A stretch of DNA of 64,000 bases from Filimonas zeae (GTDB lineage Bacteria; Bacteroidota; Bacteroidia; Chitinophagales; Chitinophagaceae), in NCBI RefSeq assembly GCF_014641615.1, contig NZ_BMIB01000001.1, positions 769-64,768 of the forward strand, read 5' to 3'. Of the stretch, positions 1 to 9,893 are shown piece after piece. The first letter of the stretch is position 1; each line of letters opens with the position of its first letter. The position numbers and the translations under genes are program-made. The notes under the pieces were generated by a model, which had not been told where the DNA came from, did no database searches, and was given only the letters and a program-made list of their open reading frames with translations.

Positions 1-1606
<1,606 letters not shown>

Positions 1607-1757
1607 TTAACTAAGCTGAAACAAACAGGAAACATAATTAGTTAAACCTCTTTTGTTGCGCTTCCCAATATGATCTTATTATGGTTGAAGTATGAGTAGT
1701 AAACAGATAGAAGCATAAGTAACTATCAACTAATAACTACCAACTTACAGCTCAAGA

Positions 1758-1873
1758 TCTTATGGTGATTATGCCGAGGGTGTTCACCTCTTCCCTTCCC
1801 GAACAGAGAAGTTAAGCCCCTCATGGCCGATGGTACTGCAAAGCAATGCGGGAGAGTAGGTAGTTGCCATATT
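1758..1873 (+). rRNA. 5S ribosomal RNA
   Basis: The conserved 5S core is present (ttcccgaacagagaagttaag, then gatggtactgc and gcgggagagtaggt). The ends pair as helix I, atggtg near 1762 with tgccat near 1866. It sits about 150 bases after the 23S gene and just before a strong terminator, so it is the last gene of the rRNA operon. End positions are approximate. Confidence 0.93.
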
Positions 1874-1878
1874 TATTT

Positions 1879-1916
1879 AAACCGCCTTACTGGAAACAGT
1901 GAGGCGGTTTTTTTTT
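1879..1916 (+). terminator. Rho-independent terminator of the rRNA operon
   Basis: A 14-bp stem (aaaccgccttactg with cagtgaggcggttt, allowing one T-G pair), a gaaa loop and a run of T follow the 5S gene directly. It ends the rRNA operon. Confidence 0.93.
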
Positions 1917-2209
1917 GTACATACCTCAGGCAAACACTGCCAGTTTTATTCTACTACATGGCTGTTTAAGTTATCTGATCAAACAGTAACCACCTGATAG
2001 TTTGCTGAATAAACTCCTGTTATCTCTTCAATAAACAGAGCACCATATTCACAACAGAATCTTATTTATCAGGGCTTAATTAAGATAAAGCAACAACAAC
2101 AAGTTGTTGGCAGCGATAGCTGGCACATTTTATTTTCTTCACGGTCTTTTTCCTGATAACCAATTAATGTTTGTAAACAGGGGCTTTCTTGTTGCGAAAG
2201 TCGTGACAT
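1917..2209. other. Intergenic spacer without recognisable gene
   Basis: Convergent spacer between the rRNA operon and the RRM protein gene. It is A+T-rich, with no credible open frame and no repeat beyond a short caacaacaacaa run near 2092. The only structured element is the terminator listed next. Confidence 0.6.
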
Positions 2210-2237
2210 AAAAAAAGCCGTTCCGGAGAACAGCTTT
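2210..2237 (-). terminator. Terminator of the RRM protein gene
   Basis: Read on the minus strand, aaagctgttc pairs with gaacggcttt across a tccg loop (10 bp including one T-G pair), followed by a run of T. It lies 22 bases beyond the stop codon of the RNA-binding protein. Confidence 0.85.
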
Positions 2238-2259
2238 AATAATCTTGATCAGGAAACTC

Positions 2260-2667
2260 TTAATAACGGTTGTATCCACCGCCACCGCCGCCTTCGCCAC
2301 GGTTACGGTTATAACCACCGCCGCCGCCGCCACGGTTGAATCCACCGCCGCCACCGCCACGGTTGAACCCACCACCGCCGCCACCGAAGCTCTTCTTCTT
2401 GTAACCGCCAGCATCACCTTCTGCACGGGGAGCTGATTCGTTTACAACAATTTTACGGCCTTCGATGTCAGTTTCGTTTAACTGGCTGATGGCGTTGCGT
2501 GCTGCATCATTATCAGCCATCTCAACAAAACCAAAGCCTTTGCTGCGGTTGTTGTTGAATTTGTCGGTGATAATTTTGGCAGAAGCAACTTCGCCGAATG
2601 GTGAGAAAAGATTGTACAGATCGTCACTGGTCATGCTCCAGTTCAGGTTTCCAACGTAAATGTTCAT
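2260..2667 (-). CDS. Glycine-rich RRM-type RNA-binding protein
   Basis: A 135-residue protein. Residues 1 to about 80 form a single RNA recognition motif: RNP2 is IYVGNL at residues 3-8 and RNP1 is KGFGFVEM near residue 44. A low-complexity tail follows, built from G-runs separated by FNR or YNR, ending GGGGGGYNRY. This is the architecture of bacterial and plant glycine-rich RNA-binding proteins, which are often cold-induced and act as RNA chaperones; the role here is inferred. The start is the ATG at 2667, because RNP2 begins two residues later. The frame stays open upstream to 2769, but that extension is non-conserved leader. A promoter-like box about 100 bases upstream implies a long 5' leader, as in cold-shock genes. 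The repeats create mirror open frames on the other strand, which are not genes. Confidence 0.93.
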   Translation of the reverse strand: MNIYVGNLNWSMTSDDLYNLFSPFGEVASAKIITDKFNNNRSKGFGFVEMADNDAARNAISQLNETDIEGRKIVVNESAPRAEGDAGGYKKKSFGGGGGGFNRGGGGGGFNRGGGGGGYNRNRGEGGGGGGYNRY

Positions 2668-2770
2668 TTGAAAAGAAATTAAAAAATTAATACCCAATAC
2701 AGTAACCAAAAAACTAAAGCATTTACGCCGAAACGTCTTAGAGAAATGGAAGAACTGTACCAATAGCATA

Positions 2771-2778
2771 CAAATGTA
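2771..2778 (-). promoter_or_regulatory. Candidate -7 box of the RRM protein gene
   Basis: On the minus strand this reads TACATTTG, matching the Bacteroidota -7 consensus TAnnTTTG. No clear TTTG is found 20 bases upstream. If used, transcription would start near 2765 and give a leader of about 98 bases. Confidence 0.4.
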
Positions 2779-2879
2779 AGGTAATTAATTAATTGGTTGG
2801 AGATTAAAATTTCGCTATCTGAATGCCTTAACTTGCACCGGAATCAGGCATAACCATTTATTAGATAAAATTAATATAA

Positions 2880-4169
2880 GTGAAGAATCTGCCCATTAAT
2901 AATCAACTGTTTATTGAAAACCGGAAGCGGTTTATTGCGGAGATGAGGCCGGGAAGCATTGCTATTTTTAATAGCAATGACGAAGTGCCAAGCAACGGAG
3001 ATGCCATTTACCGGTTTATTCAGAACAGTGATTTATACTGGCTTACGGGAATTGAGCAGGAAGATACGATGGTGATTTTATATCCGGATAATCCGGACCC
3101 AAAGTACAGGGAAGTGCTGGTTCTGGTACGTCCGAACGAGCTGAAGGAAAAATGGGATGGAAGACGTTTAAGAGCAGCAGATGGAACGGCGATTTCGGGA
3201 ATATCTACTATTGTTTGGCTGGACAATCTGGATGCTTTGCTTCAGGTATGGGTTCACCAGGCAGAAAATATATACCTGAATACAAACGAAAACGACCGCA
3301 GAAACGTAGGAGTAGAAACAAGAGACTACCGTTATGCACGTACATTGATGCAGCGTTTTCCACTGCACGCGTATCAGAGATCAGCAATCATTATGCGTAA
3401 GCTGCGTGCAGTAAAGTCTTCTTTTGAAGCCGAGGTAATGCAACAGGCTATCGACATCACGGAGAAGACCTTCCGGAGGTTGCTGCAGTTTATTAAGCCA
3501 GGTGTAATGGAGTATGAAATTGAGGCTGAAATTATGCATGAATTTCTCCGTAACCGTGCCAGAGGCGAAGCTTATGGTAGTATTATAGCCAGCGGCGATC
3601 GTGCGCGTACGCTGCATTATGTTTTTAATAACCAGGAATGTAAGGATGGGGAATTAATACTGATGGATTTTGGCGCTAATTACGGCGGTTATGCGGCTGA
3701 TTTAACGCGGACGGTACCTGTGAATGGAAAATTTACTAAGCGGCAAAAGGAGGTGTATAATGCATGCCTGCACTTACACAACTATTGTAAAGAAATTTTG
3801 AAACCAGGTATATCTCTACTCGATTACACGGAAAGGGTAGGAGATGAAGCGACAGTAGTTTTTGAAAAAATAGGTTTGTTATCGAAGTCAGATATCAAAA
3901 ACGAGCATAAAGAAAACAGAGCGTACCGTAAATATCTGTACCACGGCATATCACATCATCTGGGTGTGGATGTGCATGATCTGGGTACACGCACGGAGCC
4001 GCTGACAGCCGGAATGTTGCTTACCATTGAACCCGGTATCTACATTGAAGAAGAGCACATGGGTATCAGAATTGAAAACAATGTATGGCTTACTGAAAAT
4101 GGAAATATTGATCTGATGCAGAACATACCAATAACAGTAGAGGAAATTGAATCATTGATGAAACGTTAA
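2880..4169 (+). CDS. pepP: Xaa-Pro aminopeptidase (aminopeptidase P, family M24B)
   Basis: A cytosolic dinuclear-metal peptidase that removes an N-terminal residue preceding proline. The 429-residue length is typical. Residues 1 to about 150 are the AMP_N domain, and about 175-425 the pita-bread M24 domain. All five expected metal ligands are visible: Asp in LMDFGANYGG (about 262), Asp in YAADLTRT (about 273), His in ISHHLGVDVHD (about 359), Glu in TIEPGIYIEEE (about 383) and Glu in GIRIENN (about 398). The start is a GTG at 2880; the next ATG, at residue 22, would cut into the AMP_N domain. It heads a run of tightly packed genes, with 3 bases before the next one. Confidence 0.94.
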   Translation: MKNLPINNQLFIENRKRFIAEMRPGSIAIFNSNDEVPSNGDAIYRFIQNSDLYWLTGIEQEDTMVILYPDNPDPKYREVLVLVRPNELKEKWDGRRLRAADGTAISGISTIVWLDNLDALLQVWVHQAENIYLNTNENDRRNVGVETRDYRYARTLMQRFPLHAYQRSAIIMRKLRAVKSSFEAEVMQQAIDITEKTFRRLLQFIKPGVMEYEIEAEIMHEFLRNRARGEAYGSIIASGDRARTLHYVFNNQECKDGELILMDFGANYGGYAADLTRTVPVNGKFTKRQKEVYNACLHLHNYCKEILKPGISLLDYTERVGDEATVVFEKIGLLSKSDIKNEHKENRAYRKYLYHGISHHLGVDVHDLGTRTEPLTAGMLLTIEPGIYIEEEHMGIRIENNVWLTENGNIDLMQNIPITVEEIESLMKR

Positions 4170-4172
4170 ACC

Positions 4173-4940
4173 ATGAACCGGCTTATCCCCAATATTTTTA
4201 CGCTTTTTAACCTGTTTCTCGGGTGCATGGCTATTGTGGCTGTTATGCAAAGCTCACTTACAATGAGTATAGAAGCTGACGGCTCTTCTGTAGTTGTATT
4301 ACCCGAAAAAATTTATATGGCTTCCATTCTGGTTGCCTGCGCAGCAGTAATAGACTTTCTGGATGGTTTTGTGGCCCGCTTGCTGAAAACCCCTTCTGAA
4401 TTAGGGAAGCAACTGGACTCACTTGCAGATGTGGTGAGTTTTGGAGTAGTGCCGGGTTTAATTGCATTTCAGTTTCTGCGGTTTGCTTATGCGCAACAGG
4501 AAGATGGGCTTGATATCAATGCACTCTGGCTGCTGCCTGCATTTGTTATACCCTGTGCCGGCGCTTACCGGCTGGCCCGTTTTAATATAGACACCAGCCA
4601 GAGCTACGGTTTTAAAGGCGTGCCTATTCCGGCTGCCGGTATACTGATAGCATCCTTTCCATTAATTTATTGGTACACCACTGAAGAATGGGTTATTAAA
4701 CTACTGGTGAACAAATGGTTTTGGTATGTGGTTATTATACTCATCAGCTATCTTATGATTAGCACATTGCCCATGATGGCATTGAAATTTAAGAATGTAA
4801 CTATTAAAGATAACTGGCCCAAGTTAGTGATGTTGCTGGTAGCTGTATTAGCTGCTATACTGTTTCAATGGCTTGCTGTACCGGTTGTATTTGTAGTATA
4901 TGTTATATTGTCTTTATCGCTTAAACAGGAGAAAGTATAG
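4173..4940 (+). CDS. pssA: CDP-diacylglycerol--serine O-phosphatidyltransferase
   Basis: Makes phosphatidylserine from CDP-diacylglycerol and serine, the precursor of phosphatidylethanolamine, at the inner membrane. The CDP-alcohol phosphatidyltransferase signature DG-x2-AR-x8-G-x3-D-x3-D is complete, from DGFVAR near residue 64 to DSLAD. The rest is hydrophobic with several membrane helices, as expected of the polytopic PssA type. The start, MNRLIPNIFTLFNLFLGC, is the usual N-terminus of this subgroup. It begins 3 bases after pepP, and its TAG stop shares one base with the GTG of rsmI, so the three genes are probably one transcript. Confidence 0.93.
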   Translation: MNRLIPNIFTLFNLFLGCMAIVAVMQSSLTMSIEADGSSVVVLPEKIYMASILVACAAVIDFLDGFVARLLKTPSELGKQLDSLADVVSFGVVPGLIAFQFLRFAYAQQEDGLDINALWLLPAFVIPCAGAYRLARFNIDTSQSYGFKGVPIPAAGILIASFPLIYWYTTEEWVIKLLVNKWFWYVVIILISYLMISTLPMMALKFKNVTIKDNWPKLVMLLVAVLAAILFQWLAVPVVFVVYVILSLSLKQEKV

Positions 4941-5605
4941 TGCTGTATCTCGTTCCCACACCATTAGGTAATCTGAAAGACATTACGCTGCGTGCACTGG
5001 AAGTGCTTCAGAGTGTAGATCTTATTTTATGCGAGGATACAAGAACTTCTTCCAAATTGCTTTCGCACTATAATATACAAAAGCCTTTATCTCCCTATCA
5101 CCAGCATAATGAGCATAAGGTGGTGCAGCATCTGGCAGATCAGCTGGCAGCGGGGAAAACTATGGCGTTAATTACCGATGCCGGAACACCGGGAATTTCC
5201 GATCCGGCTTTTTTACTGGTAAGAGCCTGCGTAAGACAGAATATACGTGTGGAATGCCTGCCTGGTGCAACTGCCTTTGTTCCTGCCCTGGTAAACAGTG
5301 GCTTGCCAGCGAACAGGTTTGCTTTTGAAGGTTTTTTGCCGCCTAAAAAAGGACGGCATACCTTGTTAACAAAGCTGGCAACAGAGGAGCGAACAATTAT
5401 TTTATATGAAAGTCCTGTGCGGCTTGTAAAAACGCTACAGGAAATCGGCTCCTATTTTGGAGAAGACAGACAGTGCAGCGTAAGCCGTGAACTCACCAAA
5501 TTATTTGAAGAAACAGTACGCGGCACTTTAAAAGAGGTGTGCGATCATTATATAGCCAAACCTCCCAAAGGTGAAATCGTGCTGGTTATTTCTCCCCCTT
5601 CTTAG
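4940..5605 (+). CDS. rsmI: 16S rRNA (cytidine(1402)-2'-O)-methyltransferase RsmI
   Basis: Uses S-adenosylmethionine to 2'-O-methylate C1402 in the decoding centre of 16S rRNA. The tetrapyrrole-methylase fold is clear: VPTPLGNLKDIT at the N-terminus, CEDTRTSSKLL, LITDAGTPGISDP, and the C-terminal VSRELTKLFEE with GEIVLVI. At 221 residues it is a short form ending soon after the methylase domain, which is common in this phylum. The start is GTG at 4940, overlapping the pssA stop by one base (TAGTG); the homology begins at once, so no other start fits. Confidence 0.93.
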   Translation: MLYLVPTPLGNLKDITLRALEVLQSVDLILCEDTRTSSKLLSHYNIQKPLSPYHQHNEHKVVQHLADQLAAGKTMALITDAGTPGISDPAFLLVRACVRQNIRVECLPGATAFVPALVNSGLPANRFAFEGFLPPKKGRHTLLTKLATEERTIILYESPVRLVKTLQEIGSYFGEDRQCSVSRELTKLFEETVRGTLKEVCDHYIAKPPKGEIVLVISPPS

Positions 5606-5639
5606 AGTAGTATTAGTATAATCCCCAAAAACCAATGAA

Positions 5640-6074
5640 ATGAAAAACGTGTTTATTTGCGCCTTTATGTGTGTGGCGTTGTTTACAACAGCCCATGCAC
5701 AATTCAGAAAAACACCCTCGCTGGTGCTGGACGCTTTCCACAAAAAATACCCTACGGCAGAACAGGCTGCATGGAAAAACAAGGACCGGGTATTTCAGGT
5801 GGCGTTTATTATGCTGGGCGTACAGTTTGAGGCAGAATTTTCTGAAACCGGAACCTGGCTTCAGTGTGCGCAGGATATTTTACCGGTTACTATTCCGGAT
5901 GATGTAATGTACGGCGTTGGAAAAACCCAGTATAAGGGTTGGGACGTAAAAGAGGCAGCTTTTATTACCTTGCCGGAGGATAAGACGGAATACAGGCTGC
6001 TGTTATTTAAAAATGTTGTACAGCAGAAATACCTGTTTTTTGATCCGAGTGGTGAATTGAGAGCTATTAAATAA
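5640..6074 (+). CDS. Secreted PepSY-like (BLIP-like) protein
   Basis: A 144-residue protein with a clear signal peptide (MKNVFICAFMCVALFTTAHAQ, cleavage after AHA). The mature part has one PepSY-like unit: LDAFHKKYPTAEQAAWKN followed by a strand pattern of short alternating hydrophobic residues and a C-terminal KYLFFDPSGELR. Such proteins are very common in Bacteroidota and are thought to bind and restrain periplasmic enzymes, but no substrate is known. It ends directly at the ATG of the M1 peptidase (TAA then ATG with no gap). Translational coupling to that secreted peptidase, and a role as its modulator, are therefore reasonable inferences. Confidence 0.75.
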   Translation: MKNVFICAFMCVALFTTAHAQFRKTPSLVLDAFHKKYPTAEQAAWKNKDRVFQVAFIMLGVQFEAEFSETGTWLQCAQDILPVTIPDDVMYGVGKTQYKGWDVKEAAFITLPEDKTEYRLLLFKNVVQQKYLFFDPSGELRAIK

Positions 6075-7952
6075 ATGAGTGTAATGAATCGAATAAAATA
6101 TTTTGTAGTGGTGGCAACTCTTTTGACCACTCAGGCACTATATGCACAACCCGATCGTTGGCAGCAACGTGTGAAGTACCAGATTAATGTGGATATGGAT
6201 GTTAATACCAATCGGTTCTCAGGAGAAGAAAAAGTGGAATACTGGAATAATTCACCCGATACTTTACATCGTATTTTTATTCACCTATACTGGAATGCTT
6301 TTCAACCCAACAGTATGATGGACGTACGTAGCCGTGCGCTGGGAAAAATTCTGCTTGGTTACGATAAAAGCAATAACGAAGTATTGGACTGGGACGCACG
6401 TGTTAAAGACCGCATCAGCAAACTCACCCCTGAAGAAATCGGATACCAGCAGGTAGAGTATGTAAAAATGGGTGGGAAAACGCAGCAGCTGACAGAACAT
6501 GAAACCATTCTGGAAGTAAATTTGGATAAACCCCTTCTTCCAAAATCTAAAACCACTTTCGATATTGCTTTTAAAGCGCAGGTGCCTTTACAGGTGCGCC
6601 GCAGTGGCCGTGATAATAAAGAAGGTATTCGTTACAGCATGAGCCAGTGGTATCCGAAAATTGCAGAATATGATTATCAGGGCTGGAATGCAAACCCTTA
6701 TATTGCGCGGGAGTTTTATGGAGTATGGGGTGATTATGATGTAAACATTACCATTGATAAAGATTATATACTGGCAGGTACCGGAACCATTCAGAATCCG
6801 AATGAAGTAAGGCATGGATATGAAACTGCCACAGCGGCTTCTGGTGCAGTTACCAAATCTAATGCGTTGGTATGGCGTTTCAGTGCACAGAATGTGCATG
6901 ATTTCATGTGGGCGGCAGATACCGCTTATGGTGTTATCAAAAAGCAGGCAGCCAATGGTCCATTAATTTATGTGGTGCATAAAAAAGTAGATTCAGCACA
7001 GGCGGCGTGGCAGCTATTGGCTGATACAGCTGCTTATGCTTACCCATATATTGCCAAAACCTTTGGAGCTTATCCATATAAGAACTATTCCTTTATACAG
7101 GGTGGCGATGGCGGTATGGAATATCCGATGGCAACTTTGATAAAGAGCCCAAGCCAGGGAACCGCTATTCATGAATGGATGCATAGCTGGTATCAGGGAA
7201 TGATGGCTTCCAATGAAAGTTTATATCCGTGGATGGATGAAGGGTTTACTACTTATGCTGAGCTGCGCGTGTCAGGCTATCTGCACAATAATAAAGAGTT
7301 CTGGTGGAAAAATGCTTATGAAGGTTATTATCGTCTTGTGCAAAGCAGACGTGAAGAGCCTATGAGCACGCATGCAGATCATTATAATACCAATTATGCC
7401 TACAGTAATGCGGCATATAGTAAAGGTGCTGTTTTTCTGGAGCAACTGTCTTATATAGTAGGAAACACTACTCTGGATAAAATATTGCTGGAGTATTATC
7501 AGCAATGGCGTTTTAAACATCCTAATCCTAACGATTTTATCCGTATTGCTGAGAAAGTGAGTGGTATGGAGTTGGATTGGTATAAGGAGTATTGGATGTG
7601 CACTACTAAAACCATTGACTACGCCATAGGGAATATTCATCTTGTAGATGGCAAAACGGCAATAACTCTGAAAAAGCTGGGTGATATGCCTATGCCATTG
7701 GATGTGCTGATTACTTTTAAAGATGGTAGTAAGGAAATGCATTACATACCTATGAATCTGATGTACGGGCAAAAAATGCAGGAGTCAGATGATTATAAGT
7801 GGTTAGTGCATGACGAATGGAAATGGACACATCCTGAATACAGTCTTGGAATAACCAGGAGTATTAAAGATATTAAATCGATAGAGATTGATCCGGGATT
7901 AAGATTAGCGGACGTAAACAGGATAAACAACCTACTGGTGGTACCTGATTAA
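6075..7952 (+). CDS. Secreted M1-family zinc metallopeptidase
   Basis: A 625-residue protein with an N-terminal signal peptide (VVVATLLTTQALYAQ). The gluzincin motif HEWMH lies near residue 370, with the third ligand Glu in WMDEGFTTYAE about 18 residues later. Just upstream, GGMEYPM replaces the exopeptidase motif GAMEN, a change often seen in Bacteroidota M1 proteins and possibly altering N-terminal recognition. The N-terminal half is the beta-sandwich and the C-terminal part is short, without the large helical domain of PepN. Translation probably starts at 6075, adjoining the PepSY-like gene; the ATG at 6084 is an alternative. The likely role is periplasmic or surface peptide degradation. 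Confidence 0.9.
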   Translation: MSVMNRIKYFVVVATLLTTQALYAQPDRWQQRVKYQINVDMDVNTNRFSGEEKVEYWNNSPDTLHRIFIHLYWNAFQPNSMMDVRSRALGKILLGYDKSNNEVLDWDARVKDRISKLTPEEIGYQQVEYVKMGGKTQQLTEHETILEVNLDKPLLPKSKTTFDIAFKAQVPLQVRRSGRDNKEGIRYSMSQWYPKIAEYDYQGWNANPYIAREFYGVWGDYDVNITIDKDYILAGTGTIQNPNEVRHGYETATAASGAVTKSNALVWRFSAQNVHDFMWAADTAYGVIKKQAANGPLIYVVHKKVDSAQAAWQLLADTAAYAYPYIAKTFGAYPYKNYSFIQGGDGGMEYPMATLIKSPSQGTAIHEWMHSWYQGMMASNESLYPWMDEGFTTYAELRVSGYLHNNKEFWWKNAYEGYYRLVQSRREEPMSTHADHYNTNYAYSNAAYSKGAVFLEQLSYIVGNTTLDKILLEYYQQWRFKHPNPNDFIRIAEKVSGMELDWYKEYWMCTTKTIDYAIGNIHLVDGKTAITLKKLGDMPMPLDVLITFKDGSKEMHYIPMNLMYGQKMQESDDYKWLVHDEWKWTHPEYSLGITRSIKDIKSIEIDPGLRLADVNRINNLLVVPD

Positions 7953-7973
7953 GAATGATTTGATAGTATCAGC

Positions 7974-8010
7974 AAAAGGCAGAAGTAATCTATTCACTTC
8001 TGCCTTTTTT
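7974..8010 (+). terminator. Rho-independent terminator after the M1 peptidase
   Basis: A perfect 13-bp stem (aaaaggcagaagt with acttctgcctttt) with a 9-base loop and a T-run, 21 bases after the stop codon. Confidence 0.92.
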
Positions 8011-8080
8011 ATTGGCAATATCATCCGGCTTAGTGCCGACATTTACTACAGATAAACTTCCTGAATATAAGCATTGCCTT

Positions 8081-8125
8081 AAAAGAGAGAAGGCCCTATT
8101 ATAACAATGGGGCCTTCTCTCTTTT
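8081..8125. terminator. Bidirectional terminator between convergent genes
   Basis: A perfect 16-bp stem, aaaagagagaaggccc with its complement at 8110-8125, flanked by A4 and T4, so it works in both directions. It serves the outer-membrane protein gene on the minus strand and backs up the terminator at 7974. Confidence 0.88.
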
Positions 8126-8166
8126 ATAATTGGCTGTATTCCAATTCTTTTTCTATCTACTGTGTT

Positions 8167-8691
8167 CTATTGCAGGCTGAACCCATAGCCTATCCCTATA
8201 GCAATAAACGAAAGGCTGTTAGTATTACCACCAAATCCCTGATAGCGTGCAGAAAGATCTATTTTGTTGTTAATTAAGTAACCGAGCGCTACTCCATAGG
8301 TGCCTGCAAGGTGTTTGGTGCCATCAGCAGTTAACCCAAGTTTAGGTTCTATGTAAAGTGTATTATAGTTGTATAGCGGGCTTAAATAGTAACGGTATCC
8401 CGCCATCAAAGCAAGAATATTACGTGCTTTAAAGTTGGCAGACTTGTTAGGCTGCTTTTTCCCCATAAAACTCATGAGAGAGCCTGCAAGTACAAAATCG
8501 CTACGTTCTCCTATAGGGAGGGTATATTTAGCGGTTCCACCTATTCCGGGTTTGTTTTTGTCGGACATTCCGGCAGTTAAAGGAAATGCCGCATCCAATC
8601 CTAATACCAAAGACGGGGAGTCATCATAATATTGGGCACAGACTGCACTGGTTACAAATACAAGCATAAGTGCTAGTATAACTTTCCTCAT
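8167..8691 (-). CDS. Small outer-membrane beta-barrel protein
   Basis: A 174-residue protein with a signal peptide (MRKVILALMLVFVTSAVCAQ). The mature part alternates polar and hydrophobic residues in strands rich in Gly and Tyr (LALMAGYRYYLSPLY, YGVALGYLI, AIGIGYGFSLQ). This is typical of the OMP_b-brl class of eight-stranded barrels. No enzymatic motif is visible. It is transcribed alone, divergently from the exopolysaccharide locus and convergently with the M1 peptidase. The function is unknown; a structural or porin-like role is possible. Confidence 0.75.
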   Translation of the reverse strand: MRKVILALMLVFVTSAVCAQYYDDSPSLVLGLDAAFPLTAGMSDKNKPGIGGTAKYTLPIGERSDFVLAGSLMSFMGKKQPNKSANFKARNILALMAGYRYYLSPLYNYNTLYIEPKLGLTADGTKHLAGTYGVALGYLINNKIDLSARYQGFGGNTNSLSFIAIGIGYGFSLQ

Positions 8692-8785
8692 ACGGATATT
8701 GGTTTTATCAACGAAAATACAAAACGGCTATAGTTTTCACTATTAATTTATTAACATATTTAAAAAAAAATACTGTGGAAGGCAT

Positions 8786-8818
8786 ATTGTTAAATTTGAT
8801 GAAAAACGATTAAGTTTG
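8786..8818 (+). promoter_or_regulatory. Candidate promoter of the exopolysaccharide operon
   Basis: TAAGTTTG at 8811-8818 matches the Bacteroidota -7 consensus. ATTG at 8786-8789, 21 bases upstream, approximates the -33 TTTG. Initiation near 8825 would leave a leader of about 240 bases before wza. Confidence 0.5.
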
Positions 8819-9066
8819 TGCCAATCAATATCCGAAAATCAAGGCGAAAAGCCCATATAACTGAAAATCCAAAATATAGTATGGTCTGAAGTACCTGTTT
8901 TCTCTGAATTTTCCCCCCATCGTTATATCTCCACTTAAGTGAAGGGCAGTAGTCCTCTTCGATATTGTTTGTATTGCTATATGAAAAAACGTGACTTATG
9001 TGAGTGAGATTGGCGAAGCTTTGAGCAATAACACCTTATTTTTAATTCCTAATTTGCAAATCTGAT
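8819..9066 (+). other. Long untranslated leader of the exopolysaccharide operon
   Basis: No gene is visible in this stretch. It contains a perfect 10-bp palindrome CACTTAAGTG at 8932-8941 and an eight-codon open frame (MKKRDLCE) at 8981-9007. Either may be chance. A leader this long before a capsule-type operon is a usual place for attenuation or antitermination control. Confidence 0.4.
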
Positions 9067-9882
9067 ATGAAACTGGTCTCTTTAAGCACAAAGAACAGAT
9101 TCGCTGTTATAATCAACTTCTTTTTCTTTTCAGTGGTGCTTTTATCGTGCAGAGCTCCTAAGAATATCGCTTATTTCAGGGATATTCCGGATTCTACCGG
9201 CAATAGTTTTCCTGGAATTCCGTCACAACCCTTCACCGATCCCCTCATTAAAAGCAACGATATTCTGCAAGTTTCTATTCTTACACTGGATCCGCAACAA
9301 AATGTGGGTTTAACTTCAACCAATGCCAGTACGTATGCTACCAATTCTTCGGCAGGTGCTGCTCCTGATATTCAAGGATTTATGGTAGACAGTAAAGGAG
9401 AAATAGAACTTCCGATTATTGGCAGAACACGAGTAACAGGGTTAACAACCACCCAGATTAAAGACTCTATTCATGCTAAAGTAGCAGTGTATTATAAAAA
9501 TCCGGTTGTGAACGTAAGGCTGGTTAATTTTAATATTACTGTACTTGGTGAGGTTAACCGCCCGGGAACCTACGTTGTAGCTAATGAAAAGGCTAACCTT
9601 TTAGATGCTATTGGTATGGCAGGAGATTTAACTATATATGGCAAACGTGAGAATGTGATGTTGGTTAGAGACTCAGCTGGTACAAAGTTGTTCGGTCGTT
9701 TTAACCTTACTGCTACCGATAAAGTAATAAAATCGCCCTTTTATTATCTAAGGCAGGGGGATGTGATTTATGTTGAACCTAGTAAAGCAAAAATTGCATC
9801 TACCGACGTTATGAGAACCAGAACTTATGCGTTAATAGCATCGATAATTACTGTATTTGTTGTTGTAATTTCTAAACTTTAG
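9067..9882 (+). CDS. Polysaccharide export outer-membrane lipoprotein (Wza family)
   Basis: A 271-residue outer-membrane component through which the polymer leaves the cell. The signal peptide ends in the lipobox LLSC, with Cys at about residue 28. The Poly_export domain follows, from SNDILQVSI near residue 61 to NPVVNVRLVNFNITVLGEV near 145, then one SLBB beta-grasp unit with NLLDAIGMAGDL. A C-terminal hydrophobic helix (YALIASIITVFVVVI) ends the protein, a feature of Bacteroidota Wza-like proteins that are shorter than E. coli Wza. It is the first gene of the locus and is followed 11 bases later by its kinase partner. Confidence 0.93.
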   Translation: MKLVSLSTKNRFAVIINFFFFSVVLLSCRAPKNIAYFRDIPDSTGNSFPGIPSQPFTDPLIKSNDILQVSILTLDPQQNVGLTSTNASTYATNSSAGAAPDIQGFMVDSKGEIELPIIGRTRVTGLTTTQIKDSIHAKVAVYYKNPVVNVRLVNFNITVLGEVNRPGTYVVANEKANLLDAIGMAGDLTIYGKRENVMLVRDSAGTKLFGRFNLTATDKVIKSPFYYLRQGDVIYVEPSKAKIASTDVMRTRTYALIASIITVFVVVISKL

Positions 9883-9893
9883 ATTTTTAATAC

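Noticed and set aside
2139..2436. Ala/Val/Thr-rich frames overlapping the RRM protein tail on both strands
   Set aside because: They are alternative readings of the glycine codon repeats.
7272..7772. A 166-codon minus-strand frame opposite the M1 peptidase gene
   Set aside because: It is antisense to the conserved zinc-site region, with no family features; shadow frame.
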